Positions 13,701 to 23,704 are shown, counted from the stretch's first letter. The stretch: DNA of 64,000 nt from Simmondsia chinensis (GCA_018398585.1 JAGTTD010000025.1:15071578-15135577), one strand, 5' to 3'. Program-made: numbers and translations. The notes: generated by a model from the sequence alone, not told the origin.

Positions 13701-13895
13701 GCGTACAGAGAGTCCCCCCAATCGATCAGGAGAATGGGCCAATCGATCGGGATTGTAACATAAACGATCCTGCCTGCAGAGAGCGCATCGATCGATCGGT
13801 ATCGATTGGGACCCCCTGATTTTACACGAGGCTATAAATACAGCCCTAGGTTTCACGTGTAAGGAATCCAATTAAAAGTGAGTGCCGCCGTCATC

Positions 13896-13928
<33 letters not shown>

Positions 13929-16500
13929 TTGTAGAGGGGTTTCCACGTAAATCATTGTGTGTTTTGTTTTCGTATCTCTTTTATCCGTATTTGCTTCTCA
14001 TTTGTCGTAGTATTTGATTCGAATTAAGTACTTGTTATTCCGTATTTCCTCACAACAACTATTTTCTAGGTTGTTTTTCGTTTTAGTTTGAAATGTTGAA
14101 ACATCTTTAGCCAACAAAGGTGAAGGATTTAGTAAGAAAATAGAGTCAAAACAATTATGGACCAGCCTCGTAACCCTTCAGATAAGTAGTCATGACACAA
14201 ACAGTGAGATGGCCCTCAGTGAGACAGAGGACAAAGGTGATTATGATCATCAATCTTTGATCGCACTCAGCTATTTTCTAAGGTTCTTTTACATTCTCTT
14301 TTGTTCATGTTGAAGTTGTTTTAAGTGTCATACCAATGTCAAAGTATACTTGGCTAACGACATAGTAAGTACTTTAAGATAAAATGGAGAGTCAAAGTAA
14401 CTACAGACCAACTAACCTTGTAACCCTTAGGGTAAGCAGTCATGACACAGATAGTTAGATGGCCATTGGTGAGACCAAGGATGGAGGTAAGCATGATCAT
14501 CCAACCTTGGTCTGCATACTTAGCCGTGAAGTAGAACATGGGCACGAACACGAACCGAGCCAGGACAGCAACCATGAGCCACTTCCTTGACTCCAACTTT
14601 GTCCAATTTATAAGGGGTGTGTACCTTCCCACTAGGTCCCATACATTGTACATGGCTACCAACACTACCGCATACCTGAAAATATAAGTAAAACGTGTTG
14701 AGTACTCCACAAGTGTGTAGAATGTCTGTATTGAATTCGTAACATTGAACAAATCAACATATAAGCCTAGTGGATTACTTCACCTAATACAGTTAGTTTT
14801 GGGAAAAAACCGATTTGGAATTGTATAGGTCCGAACCCATTAAAGATTTCTCAAAACAAATCAATTTTGGAACGACTTTTGTAGCTCTATAACTTTGACC
14901 GTGATATTACAACACGTTAGTAGTTTACACTTTAGGCATAGTTGATTCTTTAACATGATACTAAAGCCTTTTACTGAAGAATCTTCAATTTCAAATCCTA
15001 TGAGCCTCTAATCTCACAAGTAAGAAATATTTACAATTGATCATGGACCCTTATGTCATAACTTCAAAAATTTTGCATAGTTGGTACCTCACTAATATCA
15101 ACTTGTCAATTTTATAGAGAGGTCTCCATATTCAAATCCCAAAAATCTATACTCAATATTAATGCAAAGTGAGTAACAAGGGAGACAGACAAAGTCAGCA
15201 AAACCCATCCACAACCACCAAATGAAATGCACTAAAGCAAGGGTGCATTAATACTATACGAAACTCTATGGCGAAAAATAGTTGACGTTTGTCATTTCAT
15301 AATGGTAATTTTAAGACTGTAATGAGCTGACCTAGTGAGCAAGGTTGCTAAAGAACTCGAAAAGCTCACTCGCTTCATGCTCTAATGCAACTTAGTTGGC
15401 TCTTTTACCTAAACGAGCCAAGCCTGAATGTAATAAACCCAGAGCATGAGTGCTAGTTAGCCTAAAAAAGTTTCAATGGGCCAACCTAGCCACAAATTGT
15501 GGAATAAATGCACACAATTGAGCTAAGTTCGAGCCAAAATCAGCCGAGTCGAAGCCCTATTGAGCCTATATCGAGTTTGAATTCCCATCAGCTCAAAGTT
15601 CACCAAGTTAGGTTGGGGCACAACCAAGCGAGCCGACTTGAGCTCAAGCAAATTTTCTCGGTCTTAGCAAAGTTCGAGCGAGCTTCAAGCCTCATTAGCT
15701 CGGACTTTGCTGAAAAGAAAAGTCACTTACCATGAACCCAAACGATGCGTTCCAGTGTCTTCGTATATGAATCCAGGGAAAATAAACAGTGTCAATACAT
15801 AAATCAGATACAAATCCAATGCGTAATCCCAGTTTTGGCAAATTAGTTGTTTGTTGGTCAATCGATCCTCTTGCTTAACTTCATCATCAGCCTGCACGTA
15901 CCAAATAATTAACCAAAAAGAAGTTTTTAGTTTACTCAATGAAATTTTAGCTAACAGTTAGTTTATGTGAGCGCCATGACCAGTTGTATAATGGCTATGA
16001 CATCTGCCACCTTCAACTAGGGGTGCAAAACAACAAAATTGTTTAGATTTAAACTTGATAAGTCGTAACGAGCTCAAATTTGAGCCAGGCCTTGAACAAA
16101 TTTATGAAGCTTCATTTGAAATTTGTTAGATAAGGTACCAATATATACTCGATACTTAGATTGGCTTGACTTGTTAGTTGAACCAAGCTCCTACTAACAA
16201 AACACTATCTTATATCAAAAGTTTGACATTCAATGGGGATCTACGAGGTACTAGCAAGCCAAAATCGAAACATTATTGAGCAAGAAATTAATAGGTCACA
16301 AGGACCCATTGATGAGCTCTTAATGAGTCTGCTTGAACTTGGCTCATTTGTTTATTGAGCCTGTAAATCATACAAGAATAAACAACAACAACAACAGTCC
16401 CGGTGCTCCCATGATGACACGCTTCTCAAGTTGGGGGTCCTCGAAAACAGCCTCCATTCAGGGTAGCACCCTAAAGGAGGAAGGTTACATCCCCCCCCCG

Positions 16501-16572
<72 letters not shown>

Positions 16573-19500
16573 AAAAACCCTATTTATGCATGTAAGAATA
16601 AGCCTCAATCGATATTAAACACAAGTAGTTCATTCAACCTTGGTATGTTTACACCCCTATCTACAATATTGCGAATATGAATTTTGCAAGTAAGCAGAGC
16701 TTACCTCTTGGATACCAGCGGCCGCTAGGTCAGCCGAGACGGTTTTAGATCCTTCTGAGGCTGCCTTTGCGCGATAGTACTTGACTATTGGGAGCTTTGG
16801 GAAGTAAAATGCATAGAGAAAGATGCACGCAAACTCAAAGAATGTAGTGATCGCTAAAAATAGTACTGCAAATAAGAAGTTAGAAAGTAACAGATAAGTA
16901 CAAAACAGATTCATCAAAAACTACGCATACTAGTAGTTCATGGTTGCTTACAAGCACCCTTGCGTAGACCATTGTGATATTTGTCAAAGGCAGCCTTTGC
17001 AATTAGCCTCAAAACCGAGGTCAATGCCCCTGAAAATGCTAAACCCGCAAAGAAAGACTGCAAAATACATAACGAAGTTACCAAATGGAGTTTCCAATGG
17101 ATCAAAATACCTAAAAAAGGCGATAGGGTCGAGAAAATGAAAAGAAATGGAATCATGTTTCGATGAATACATGAAACATACAAATATGTTCTGGAAAAAA
17201 CAACAAGACTGGTAAAACATGGTTATAAATTGCCTGAAAATAAGGATAATAGTAAATTTGCAATATCACAATCGATTTCCCGGCAACTATGTTGCCTATT
17301 TTGTGGAGAAACATGCTACCCTTTTAGAAGCCTATTGCTTTCTCAGAATATGAATGTAAATGAGTCGAGCCATGCCACGAGGGCTCATGAGTATGCTTGT
17401 TACTCAACTCAAAAGGTTCAAAGCGTTCCTAGCTCAAGCCGTGTAGAGCCGGGTTATTTAGTTGAGCAAGCCAAACGTAAGCTTGGCAAAGCTTAAAACT
17501 TGGTATCTTGTAAATATATAAGTTTAGTGGGTTAATTACTCCACGCAATGTCAATTATTTGGGGGATTGAACCCCACTTGGGCTTATATGCAGACCTTAT
17601 AAATACCAACTCTATGGGTCGGCCCTAAAACCTATTTAACAATTCTCAAGCTAAACTATCAGCCTAATGTGTCTCGGTGAGCTGAAATGAGCCAAGCTTA
17701 GCTTGAAATTCGCCTATCTAGGTCATCACAAGTCAAGCTCAAACTCTAATTCTCTAGGCTCGGCAAGGCTAGAGCCTGACAAGCTAGGACTCAGCTGACG
17801 TTCAGACAAGTAAAAACACTGACCTGAATGAACACGGGGCACATGAAGGATAGGTCCCCAACCAAACCACCTTGGACATGAGCATCTGCTACTCCAAAAG
17901 CAGCAGCCAGTATACAGATTCCTATATAAGATCCAATCCCTCCCTTTCCTGATGTTGCTAAATCCAACTGTTGGACAACAATGGCAAAACTGTTAGTCTA
18001 TAAAATCATTCAAGTACATTCTTCTAAAAAGTTTCATAGAATGAAAGATCTCAAGTTTGAATTCTAAAAGGTCGTATCCTTGATTAGCGATAGCATTATG
18101 ACCTAAACCCACCATTTATCAATCAACCCGGTCTATTTATTCTGGGCTTGTATTTAAAAAATGGGTTTTAAATAAATTTAAGCTTCGATGGTCGTAATAT
18201 ACATGCACAGCACGCATACATAATACCTACCTACATATATACTCGGGCATGATGTCCATGCGGACACCCACCTTCCTAGGTTTATTGGCTTTAGGGCTAT
18301 CTATGATGTTGGTTCTTGTACTTTATTCATTGTATCAATTTAGTTCTTGTATTTTTAACTGCGTCAATTTAGTCCTCTAACACTGAAATTGTTTCAATTA
18401 AGTCCAACATTGAAATTAATGTTAATTTCTAGAGGAAATCGTAATATTAATTAGTACTTACATGCGTGAAAGAAGTGACTCTATGAAAAGGGTGAATATT
18501 TACATAGAGTGAATATATTGTTACAATTTCAGTTGGGAACTAACATTCATTTCACCATTGGATTTTATTAACAATTTTAATCGTATAGGAATTCAATTGA
18601 CACAATTAAAAGCAAAATGACTTAATTAACATCATAAGCAAAGTACAAGGATTAATCACATAAATAACTATCGTTTTTATAATCCACACTGTCAAAGAGC
18701 ATTTTCTATAGCATAGAACTGCTATACCATACTATAGAAGTTGCTACTTTAAAGAGCACCGTGTACCCATTAGCTTAAACTTTTACCACAGTTGATTTCT
18801 CGACAAATAAAAATGCTAACAATGTCAAAGAAGGGGTTGTGAAAGCGTACCACGACACAGAGAAGTGTACTAAAAAAGAAGAGGATGTAACCAGCAATGT
18901 TACGCTTGCGAGTATCGATCCTGGATTCATTGTAAGCCAGTATTGCCATTGTCCCCACCGCAAATGGTTGATACATCAGCGTTAGTACCCTTGATGGATG
19001 GTATTTCTACCAAAAAAAAGTTTTGAAAGAAGTAAAAAATCAATGAGAAAAGAAAAAATAAGACAGGGGGTTTCATGCAATTTGACTAGTTATATTGGTA
19101 TTGTTGAGATAGCTATTATGTAAGAGGTGCCTTTTGCAATGACTCCTAAAATGCAGTTATTGTTAAGAACATCAAGTTGTTAATGTCAATGTGGATATGT
19201 GATATCAGACGAACAGTAGAAGAGTTCATAGAAATTGGACCACCAAAAATCCAAACGGATGGGCCGGAAACACTCATCCATGGTTGTGACTTCAAATGAT
19301 CCACACGGAATTACAGGGCCCATTACATATCAAAATAAAGCCATCAGGCCAAACTATACAACTCTAGCAACTTAGCAACTAGTTCTGCCTATTTTCCCCA
19401 AATTCGGCCTCCAGACTTGTTTTTGGACTACTTTTGTGTTTTGGGAACAGTCTAATGGCAATTTTGTAATTTGCAATTCAAGTTTTTTGTCAGATTTCTG

Positions 19501-21341
19501 AGAAATACTCCTTATGCTTGTTGTTGAGCCCCATTCCAGAATTTCATCAATATCAAACCTTTAACATATCTCTCTCTTTTCAGCGGAATTCGAGCTATTA
19601 ATATTGATGTGTTTAGTTTCGAATTTTACATTTCTATTACGCATAAATATAATTATTTATTCATACTTCTGCAACTATAGAAGGAAAATGTAACTTGTGT
19701 TCCATGAAAGAAACTCGATGAAATCGATTCACAGAATGCAGTACAAGCATAAATCAGTATTGGGTTTTACGCGACAGAGTAAAGTTATAATTGTTAATGT
19801 TTTAATAATGACATCAAGAGTCTCTTGGATGAGAGATGACAACTTCATGTACGTCTTAAAAGCCCTGTACTCTGGGACTTGGAGTGGGAAGTAGGCTTGA
19901 CTGATATGACTCTAAGTACAAAAATCACAAACCATCAGTTAATTAATCGTTAATTTAAGTTCATACAATAACAACTCCGTGCCTTCAAGAGGCTCCCGCC
20001 AAGGGAGGGTCTAAGAATGTAAGATGTACGCAATCTTACCCGTTTAGGGTGCTACCCTATAGAGAAGCTATTTCCGAATGTTAATATAAGTTCATGTGAG
20101 TTTATATCAAAGTATAAATATAAAACCTCGGTTTCTTTACACAATTCATGTATCTAACACGTGACAACAACCGTTTCATGATTGCAACTCCCAATTTGAT
20201 TCTATATCAGTTCTAAGACAAGTTATTTACTCTATTGGTCCCTAATGTTTGCTAAATTTATTTGAATTATCTTTATCTTTTTTTTTTTTTTTTTTTTTTG
20301 CTCAAAATAGCCCTTAATGTTTATAAGTTTTTTTAAATTGGTCCCTCATCTGTTTTGTTGTTTAAATTAGTTCTCTATGTTTTATTTGTGCCAAAATTGA
20401 TCTCTTATCTTTTTAATTTTTACCCACTTCTGGTCACCGAGTGAAAAACAAATTTTGTCATAAAATTTGAACAAAGTTACAAAAATTAAGAAATATTTTA
20501 AATAAAAAAAAAATAAGAGATCAATTTGAACAAATTTATAAAATTTAGGGACAAATAGAATAAATACGACGATTTAAGGCTGAGAAAATATAAAGGACAA
20601 AAAAGGCAGCATACCGGGAATATTTGGTAATAGTAATCAGCAATGGTGAGCATACTATTCCATGGCATCAGTGACCCAATCCCCAAAAACCAAGCCACCC
20701 ACACTGCTTGTGTCTTTCCCTGTCCATCCCCATATATATATAAGTATAAGAAAATCAAAAGAAAAGCATCATTTAAGCTAATGCTATTTTGTATTTTGTT
20801 CAAGTGATGCCGATTAATTTTCAATATTTTTAGTTGTATCAATTTAGTCTTATAAAAGCATCTCAAAGGGCAATATGCTTGAGAAAAGAAATAAGATGGG
20901 CGTAATTTTTACTGTACAAAACAAGAAAGGTAACGTGCTTTGAAAAAAGAACATAAGGGGTAACATGTTTTAAAAGAGAATAAGAGCATTATCTTCATCA
21001 TAGGGGCAACGCCATATATCATCTGCTATATCATCTTTTAGCTGCCACATCATCTGTCAATTTATTTTTCTGATTTTCACGTTATCTTTCTAGTTGTCTT
21101 GCCATCTTACCGATCACATATGATAAAGATGTTGCCTTCATGTTTTTTTTTTTTTTTTTTAAACATATTACCCTTGAGGTTCTTCTTGTGATATTGCTCT
21201 TCCAAGTTATTAACACCATTCAGTCTCTATACAATTACAAGAGTGTAACATTGACATAAGAATATAGTAAGCAAAACTGCATATTCCATTGAAGAATTTC
21301 TTCAAACAACTTACCTCCATCCCAGGTGGAGCCCCTTCCAT
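1750..21341 (-). CDS. ENT: Equilibrative nucleoside transporter (ENT/SLC29 family), 9 coding exons
   Basis: Predicted multi-span membrane carrier for nucleosides or nucleobases; the localisation cannot be read from the sequence. Coding exons, in transcript order: 21341-21315, 20719-20615, 19006-18851, 17967-17824, 17057-16952, 16865-16705, 15891-15731, 14675-14417, 1860-1750. All have GT donors and AG acceptors and keep phase, giving 1230 nt: 409 residues plus TGA. The length fits plant ENTs of about 410-420 residues. Family marks are MPWN near residue 28, KYHPSRVLTL at 45, a soluble KLPIVKYYRAKA loop, the WDLVGRY signature with D300 and R304, GLTNG at 354-358 and GPEQNALGNL at 374. The start is the first ATG after a putative 5'UTR intron. 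The last residues (IGNSSF) differ from the usual plant ending and lie next to a MITE. It most resembles the AtENT3/4/6/7 subgroup. Exon borders were read by eye; no frameshift or stop was found. Confidence 0.9.
1895..2377 (-). repeat. Copia 1 left LTR, outer part, with internal 66-bp tandem duplication
   Basis: The segment 'aagtaaacaaatatggag...' occurs twice in tandem, from about 1976 and again from about 2040. The partner LTR at 9977-10538 has it once. The LTR resumes at 8011 after the nested Ty3 insertion and ends at 8180. Confidence 0.8.
2378..2833 (+). repeat. 5' LTR of Ty3 element 1
   Basis: 456 bp, nearly identical to 7550-8005. It contains a CT-rich tract (about 2670-2800) and starts TG and ends CA. 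An A20 homopolymer (about 2910-2930) lies in the leader before the gag start. Confidence 0.95.
2950..7520 (+). pseudogene. Ty3 element 1 gag-pol, broken by one frameshift and two stops
   Basis: The polyprotein opens at ATG 2950. Gag has a capsid segment (FEGTNPRAWIRKCLKYF near residue 149) and one zinc knuckle, CYKCHEKYFPGHVC, near residue 358. The protease motif is IDSGS near residue 439. Reverse transcriptase has VFFDDIL near 775, and RNase H starts LETDACG near 919. The first frame runs to 6078, but the homologous reading continues in another frame from about 6020, so a small indel lies near 6015-6025. Integrase follows, with an HHCC finger (6280-6410) and DDE core residues (DFIEG, SDRDAS, TERVN). 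In-frame TAG codons occur at 6987 and 7138. The tail resembles a chromodomain (VRWKNMGEDAVTWEDW). The breaks make it non-functional despite the young LTRs. Confidence 0.9.
7550..8005 (+). repeat. 3' LTR of Ty3 element 1
   Basis: 456 bp. It matches 2378-2833 with one visible difference and is followed by the GAAAC target duplication. Confidence 0.95.
8256..9002 (-). pseudogene. Copia 1 fused remnant: protease end plus RNase H tail
   Basis: A 248-codon open frame starts with the copia protease/GAG-pre-integrase region (GIGTIRFRMFDGTI, LISLGTLESKGYRY). It ends with the final RNase H motif of copia pol (IVDNLSDMFTQFLSNRKF). The integrase core and reverse transcriptase between them are gone, yet the frame stays open across the joint. 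It could be an internal deletion kept in frame by chance, or a short product of a non-autonomous family. No catalytic polymerase remains. Confidence 0.75.
9040..9939 (-). pseudogene. Copia 1 gag and start of protease
   Basis: The likely start is the ATG at 9939, followed by the UBN2/copia gag opening (KFGGQGSFSLWQVRVKGLL). A stop near 9669 breaks the frame. It is then open from 9617 to 9039 with DDEDQAMLLLCSLSTSYKGF, a zinc knuckle CNYCHKKGHIKKDC near 9250 and a protease motif DSWIWDSGCSYHVC near 9065. A stop separates it from the following frame. Confidence 0.8.
9977..10538 (-). repeat. Copia 1 right LTR (its 5' LTR)
   Basis: 562 bp. Four GATCGATCG palindromes occur in 10381-10485. A TATA-like 'ctatttaaa' (minus strand, near 10355) precedes the presumed start of transcription. 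The tRNA-Met-type primer binding site lies just left of it. Confidence 0.85.
10575..10910 (+). pseudogene. LINE-type RNase H (RVT_3-like) fragment
   Basis: The translation has EGNNKIVINVL-like spacing followed by FISNYCFRKANMAADSTTKLGHN. This matches the end of the RNase H-like domain found in plant LINE polyproteins and their relatives. A stop codon (TAG) at about 10688 separates the two halves. There is no flanking LINE sequence. From 10911 to 11179 the sequence is AT-rich without features. Confidence 0.5.
11544..13582 (+). pseudogene. Copia 2 pol remnant: integrase end, RT, RNase H
   Basis: From 11544 the integrase C-terminal block KIFGCPAYAYVNDGKLKPNA is followed by the spacer. Reverse transcriptase starts near 11970, with KSLKKNQTWQLV-like text, QLDVKTAFLHGELEE, SLYGLRQSPRQWYKRFD and the catalytic LLYVDDMLIA at about 12610. 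A TAG at 12774 and later frame changes (near 12890 and 13110) break it. RNase H ends with STIEAEYMIVTEA and DRTKHIDVKHHFIRD. It cannot encode an active polyprotein. Confidence 0.85.
13661..14054 (+). repeat. Copia 2 right LTR
   Basis: 394 bp. It contains GATCGATCG-type palindromes (13720-13805), a TATAAATA box near 13832 and a (GA)n run at about 13898-13925. The start is CGTTAGG rather than TGTTAGG, a single-base decay. Confidence 0.8.
14060..14275 (-). pseudogene. Decayed tandem duplicate of the 3' half of ENT exon 8
   Basis: Positions 14166-14260 resemble 14417-14510, the end of exon 8, and the similarity extends into the adjoining intron (14095-14165 versus 14335-14416). On the minus strand the text reads like GHLTVCVMTTYLKGYE, matching GHLTICVMTAYPKGYK of the true exon. 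The donor GT has become GC and the 5' half of the exon is absent. Copia element 2 is inserted at its left end. Confidence 0.7.
15300..15720. repeat. GAGC/GCTC-rich dispersed repeat in ENT intron 7
   Basis: Dense in 'gagctc', 'gagccaag' and 'ctcg' words, e.g. 15340-15420 and 15600-15715. Similar text recurs at 16030-16350 and 17340-17820. This is the style of decayed plant DNA-transposon ends; no TIR pair could be fixed. The rest of intron 7 (14676-15300) shows nothing. Confidence 0.3.
16382..16600 (+). mobile_element. SINE copy 2, rearranged, with huge poly-C
   Basis: An (AAC)n run plus 'cccggtgctccc' (16382-16410) is the tail of the family on the minus strand. It abuts a plus-strand body starting 'caagttgggggtcctcg' near 16428 and ending in the expanded C and A tracts and 'ccctatttatgcatg'. 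The two fragments are head to head, so this is a compound or rearranged copy. It lies in ENT intron 6. Confidence 0.65.
16491..16577. repeat. C9-G-C62 homopolymer followed by A15
   Basis: Positions 16491-16499 are C, 16500 is G, 16501-16562 are all C, and 16563-16577 are A. The family consensus has only about 6-8 C here ('tacatccccccc'), so the tract arose by expansion. On the ENT transcript it would be a G62 run. The exact length may be affected by assembly. Confidence 0.9.
17330..17820. repeat. GAGC-rich and 'cccaagtggggtt' dispersed repeats in ENT intron 4
   Basis: The words 'gagccgggttatttag' and 'gagccaagcttagc' are scattered through the intron. A block at 17520-17600 (with 'aaccccacttgggcttatat') has an inverted counterpart at 50965-51030 in the CSU1 intron. 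The class is unknown. Confidence 0.35.
18300..18680. mobile_element. MITE, family A, diverged copy in ENT intron 3
   Basis: The left arm reads 'gttcttgtactttattcattgtatcaatttagttcttg'-like text (shortened here). The right arm, reverse-complemented, carries 'ccttgtactttg' and 'aattgtgtcaatt'. A cleaner copy lies at 57971-58354. The interior has no coding sequence. Confidence 0.55.
19965..20079 (-). mobile_element. SINE copy 3, 5'-truncated, with target duplication
   Basis: The insert has the family's 'gtgcctt..ggctcccgcc' end and the 'tgtacgcaatcttacc' block. It is flanked by a 16-bp duplication, GTTAATTTAAGTTCAT (19949-19964) and GTTAATATAAGTTCAT (20080-20095), with one mismatch. The 5S head is absent, as expected for incomplete reverse transcription. 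It is in ENT intron 2. Confidence 0.8.
20231..20560. mobile_element. MITE-like element, family C, ENT intron 2
   Basis: The left arm 'ctattggtccctaatgttt' is mirrored by 'aaatttagggacaaatag' at the right end. Inner 'aaattgatctcttatc' is mirrored by 'aagagatcaattt'. About 330 bp, with a T21-type run inside and no coding sequence. Confidence 0.5.
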
Positions 21342-22321
21342 TGTACGAAGAATTCAGCACTTCAAATGAGCCGGTTCCACACCAAATTTAAAGCTAAATA
21401 CGAGAAATAATTAGGTCTTCTGACTATATATGGCTATATTCCAATAAAACTGCTTATATAGGATCTGGGTTTTGCACAAAATACTACAGGTTGTTAGTTT
21501 ATCAAGAAGCAATACAGGAATTTAGAATTCATGAAAAGTAAGTATCTGCTCTCTTATTTGGTTAATAGAAAAATCATAGAACATGGAAAATAAAAATTAC
21601 TTAACAACAGTTCCTTAGTTAACATAGTAATAGAATTTCTACGAAAAATTCTATTTTCCATGAATTCAATTCATGTGTCAACTTTCCATACAGTTGGTAT
21701 GAAAGAAGTAGGTACGAGTATCTAATTGCCAGGATGAGAAATAAACTGTCTACAATTAGAAACAAATGAACTTAAGGGCTAAATAAGTTACTTCCTGTGT
21801 CCCAAAGAAATAGAAATTTTCACTTCCCATGTTATGTGTATTTCCTCATAACTAAATAAGAGAACAAATAGCCACTTTTCATGAACTCCAATGTATGTTC
21901 TAATGTTTATTTCTTATCCTAACAACCAAATACAAGTATTTGCATCCTCAAAGGCCACCCGGGAACTAAATTCCTGTGCAATACTAATTCTCATAAAAAT
22001 TTAATTCAAATATTAACCAAACAATAATTCATAACAATCAAAGAGTTTGAAGGGGGGAATATCACAGATTCGTAAATCAAAACCCACCAAGAAATAAGTT
22101 TCTTCTACGACAAGTTAGAAAATTGCTGTACTAACTGAAATCAAAGTGAAAAAAATCAATAACAAAAACTCAATGCCTTAAAGACGCTCTTACCAAATCC
22201 AGATCGAGAAAATAAAAAAAATGTACTTAGTGTTACCCTACTGGGTGACTCTGTAAAAAGGCCAAAACTATACAGAAACATAACCCAACGAGAGCTCGTA
22301 AAAATCCAAACGACACTTACC
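21342..22321 (-). promoter_or_regulatory. Putative ENT 5'UTR with intron
   Basis: On the minus strand a strong donor (GG|GTAAGT) sits at 22321/22320, downstream of the TATA-like site. A possible acceptor (CGTATTTAG) lies near 21398, before the ATG at 21341. This would give a 5'UTR exon ending at 22321 and an intron of roughly 0.9 kb. It is inferred from consensus splice sites only. Confidence 0.4.
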
Positions 22322-22483
22322 CAGAAAAAAAAAAATAAAAAAATTGTATATAACAAGGAAGAAAGGACGAACAGATTGTTAATTTGGGTAGAGAGAGAGC
22401 AGGGAGAGAATCTGAATCTGGAGGTGACTATTGTTGAGAGAAAAGAGGAATCAATAAGATTCGGTGAGAGGGGGAGAGAGAGA

Positions 22484-22494
22484 GATATAAATAG
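22484..22494 (-). promoter_or_regulatory. TATA-like box of ENT
   Basis: CTATTTATATC on the minus strand is followed by a CT-rich stretch (22481-22465), typical of plant core promoters with a pyrimidine patch around the start. Transcription would begin near 22455. Confidence 0.4.
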
Positions 22495-22638
22495 AGTTAG
22501 AGAATTGGGTTTATTTAAAGAAAAGGAAAAATCATATAAAAAGGAATCTCAGTAGAGTTTGAATTTGACTTACACTTTGGCGATATTTGCTTTCCTAGTT
22601 ATTCTTGGTCTCCCCTTGCCGAGCTACGCGCGTCTTGA

Positions 22639-22642
<4 letters not shown>

Positions 22643-22672
<30 letters not shown>
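22643..22672. repeat. (AT)n microsatellite
   Basis: About 15 AT units upstream of the ENT promoter. From 22673 to about 23300 the sequence is AT-rich with no recognisable feature. Confidence 0.9.
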
Positions 22673-22674
<2 letters not shown>

Positions 22675-23309
22675 ATTATTTATATTGTAATATTTAATAG
22701 TTTTTAAAATAATAAAAATAATTTTAATATTTTTGAATTAATGAAACAGACTATAAATTTTTTTTGCATTAATTAAAAAGTCCATCTCCAATATAATAAC
22801 ATTATTCTTTATCGATATAACTGATATGGTAATTTTTTTAATAATGTTACAATAAAATAATAGAAGTATCTTTCAATATCTTTATTATTACTTTATAAAC
22901 ATAAAATTTGATATGTTATATTGTGTAGAAACTATCAAATTTCACTTGATTTGTTTAAAAATATGGTTATTGAAGAGTTTTTTTTTTGGTTTCATTTTAC
23001 TGTGGCATTAATAAAAATATTGTAGCCACATCAACTGTTTCGAATGAAAATGATGCCATCATGCCAGAGAATGATCTTTTTATTAATACGACAAAAACTT
23101 AAAGGATTTTTTTATTAAGTTGACAAAATTTTAGTGATCTTTTTAATAATTCAAAAATGTAAAGATCTTTTTTTATTATTTTTAAAAATATTATGGTACT
23201 AAAATATAAATAATCTCTGCATATTTCGTTCACAATTGAATTGTAGTTACTCACATATTTGTTACTCTAATGTTTATAAAGGATGTTGTTATGGTATTTT
23301 TACTAAAAG

Positions 23310-23690
23310 TTATTTAAATTTTAGGTGTAGTTTGTAAATATAATCTAAATTTTTTAATTTTTCAATGTCACACGAACTTTTCAGAATTTTTCAATGGCGC
23401 ACATTAATATGATGCTGTTAACATTAGTTAGTTTTCGCCAACGTGACATTTAGAAAATATTTTTAATATATTCAAAAAATTTTAGATATGCAAGATATTT
23501 TTTAAATATTTTTACATATAAAATTTTTTAAATTTATTTTATCTTTCTTTTTCAAAAGTCATGTCGGCAAAAACTAACGGATATTAATGGGTGGATATTA
23601 CGGGTTAACATTAAGGTGCGACATTGAAAAAATTTGAAAAATTTAAGTATGACGTGAAAATTAGAAATTTTAGGTGATTTTTTTGAAACA
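23310..23690. mobile_element. MITE-like element, family D
   Basis: The left arm contains 'tttttcaatgtcacacgaac' and 'agttagttttcgccaacgtg'. The right arm, reverse-complemented, contains 'ttttttcaatgtcgcacc' and 'gttagtttttgccgacatg'. The arms are about 130 bp each and roughly symmetrical, with no coding sequence between them. Confidence 0.6.
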
Positions 23691-23704
23691 ACATCTAAAA
23701 TATA

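Larger units (their letters stand above)
11180..14054 (+). mobile_element. Ty1/copia retrotransposon 2, internally deleted
   Basis: The target duplication is ACAAC (11175-11179 and 14055-14059). The left LTR begins TGCTAGG at 11180. The right LTR is 13661-14054 and follows a polypurine tract (AAAGTGGAGATT). The LTRs match well up to the (GA)n run and 'gtgattgta', after which the left copy diverges, so a deletion has removed the LTR end, gag, protease and most of integrase. LTR wording (leader after TATAAATA, 'aatccaattaaaagtgag') resembles copia element 1, so the two are related families in opposite orientation. Confidence 0.85.
1861..14416 (-). other. ENT intron 8, 12.6 kb, filled with retrotransposons
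   Basis: The donor is GTTAGT at 14416 and the acceptor is TTTGCAG ending at 1861. The intron holds copia element 1 with nested Ty3 element 1, a LINE RNase H fragment, copia element 2 and a broken duplicate of exon 8. Only 34 bp of original intron remain between the acceptor and the nearest transposon end (1895). Those bases keep a T-rich tract, so splicing is plausible, but the branch point may lie in transposon DNA. Confidence 0.8.

Noticed and set aside
16333..16680. A proline-rich protein frame over the C tract
   Set aside because: The proline run is only the translation of the C62 homopolymer in an intron.
22156..22356. Small open frame upstream of ENT
   Set aside because: It lies across the putative 5'UTR donor and is T-rich; no sign of conservation can be read.
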